DNA of 64,000 nt, taken from Impatiens glandulifera. Taxonomy: Eukaryota; Streptophyta; Magnoliopsida; Ericales; Balsaminaceae. The notes beneath the pieces are model-generated. The model did not search any database. It was not told where the DNA came from and was given only the letters and a program-made list of their open reading frames with translations. Positions 63,311 through 64,000 of this stretch are shown one piece after another. A program made the position numbers and the translations under genes. The stretch lies in contig NC_061867.1 in the NCBI RefSeq assembly GCF_907164915.1, forward strand, positions 49,231,852-49,295,851. Reading direction: 5' to 3'. Numbering within the stretch: position 1 is the stretch's first letter; every line of letters starts with the position of its first letter.

Positions 63311-64000
63311 AGTTATTTGACTGAAGGCAGAAGTTAGAAGACGGGATATACATTTTTATTGATTTTCTTAAAATCAATTGACAACGGTTTCAAATAAAAA
63401 TTATATTATTGTTTAGATTATTAATTTATGACAAAATTTAATTGTTTTTACACCATTATTTTCAAAAGCTGTCAAAGTATTATAAATTTTTTTTTTAATT
63501 TAAAACGATGCCAACATGTAAACCGATGTTAATTTATTGAGTCACTGCTTACAGTCCCACACTGCGGCACGTGCTAAACTATGGGATTTCATATGACTAT
63601 CATTTTATGGTTATTTTATTATTATTATTTTTCTTGCAAGTTAGTTTCAAATGTTCAATTAGAAGATTGGACAATTAATATTATAAATGTGTTCAAAATA
63701 TAAAATTTATTTATGTGTTATAAACTTTGATATATTTATATTTTCTAATAAAATAATATAGTTTTAATTTATTTGAATCTATTTTTTTTCTATTTAATTA
63801 TAATTATTCAATTATGTAATTTTTATTTTTATTTTATTTATTTGATCTTATAATATTTATTGATTTAATTGGATATTTATTAAATAATTTTTTGACATGT
63901 GATCTTTTGATCATTAATTTTAAATCAAAAAAGTATATCTTTATTAAATTATAATATAAAGTGACTTTTTTTTTTATCAAAATTATAATTATTTAATTAA
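63311..64000. other. AT-rich end of window, nothing recognised
   Basis: No gene, element or RNA was seen. It could be an intron if the exon at 63223-63303 is real. Confidence 0.4.

Overview
This is plant nuclear DNA, almost certainly from a eudicot. It is very AT-rich, has long (TA)n tracts, small spliced genes with GT-AG introns, plant retrotransposons with the initiator-Met tRNA primer site, and a nuclear copy of a plastid gene. The species cannot be named from the sequence. Most of the 64 kb is repeat-rich accessory DNA; no rRNA or canonical tRNA gene and no CRISPR was seen.

Layout. 1-5.2 kb: the end of a decayed Ty1/Copia element abutting a 5'-truncated L1-type LINE. 6.9-27.1 kb: a minus-strand family of small coiled-coil genes (copies A-D) broken up by a young intact Copia element (10003-14679, 5-bp target duplication, 99% identical LTRs), a CACTA-like remnant holding plastid rps18, a 5.2-kb CACTA element that captured an intron-containing TOM1-LIKE (VHS domain) gene, a MULE transposase gene, and a Helitron whose 3' end supplies the stop codon of copy D. 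27.5-36.6 kb: a three-unit tandem duplication with two thionin-like genes (one intact, one broken), into which two LINE copies inserted after duplication. 37.4-39.4 kb: a five-exon TOPLESS-like gene that encodes only the N-terminal EAR-binding domain. 42.3-49.3 kb: a defective endogenous pararetrovirus ending at a (TA)n tract beside coiled-coil fragment E. 51.0-51.5 kb: coiled-coil copy F. 52.6-56.2 kb: a 14-exon rhamnogalacturonate lyase gene with one A-homopolymer frameshift. 57.1-60.6 kb: a LINE ORF1 region interrupted by a hAT-like element and a MITE-like insert. 61.7-63.0 kb: a second Helitron of the same repeat family.

Best candidates for biology not yet described: (i) the TOPLESS-like protein made only of the corepressor's peptide-binding domain; (ii) the local family of short coiled-coil proteins, at least two of which end in a hydrophobic tail anchor; (iii) the Helitrons built of ~295-bp tandem units, each carrying an antisense tRNA-like A-box/B-box pair. 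The host genes share no operon-like logic. Their common theme is small proteins (corepressor domain, coiled coils, thionin-like peptide) embedded in and reshaped by mobile DNA.
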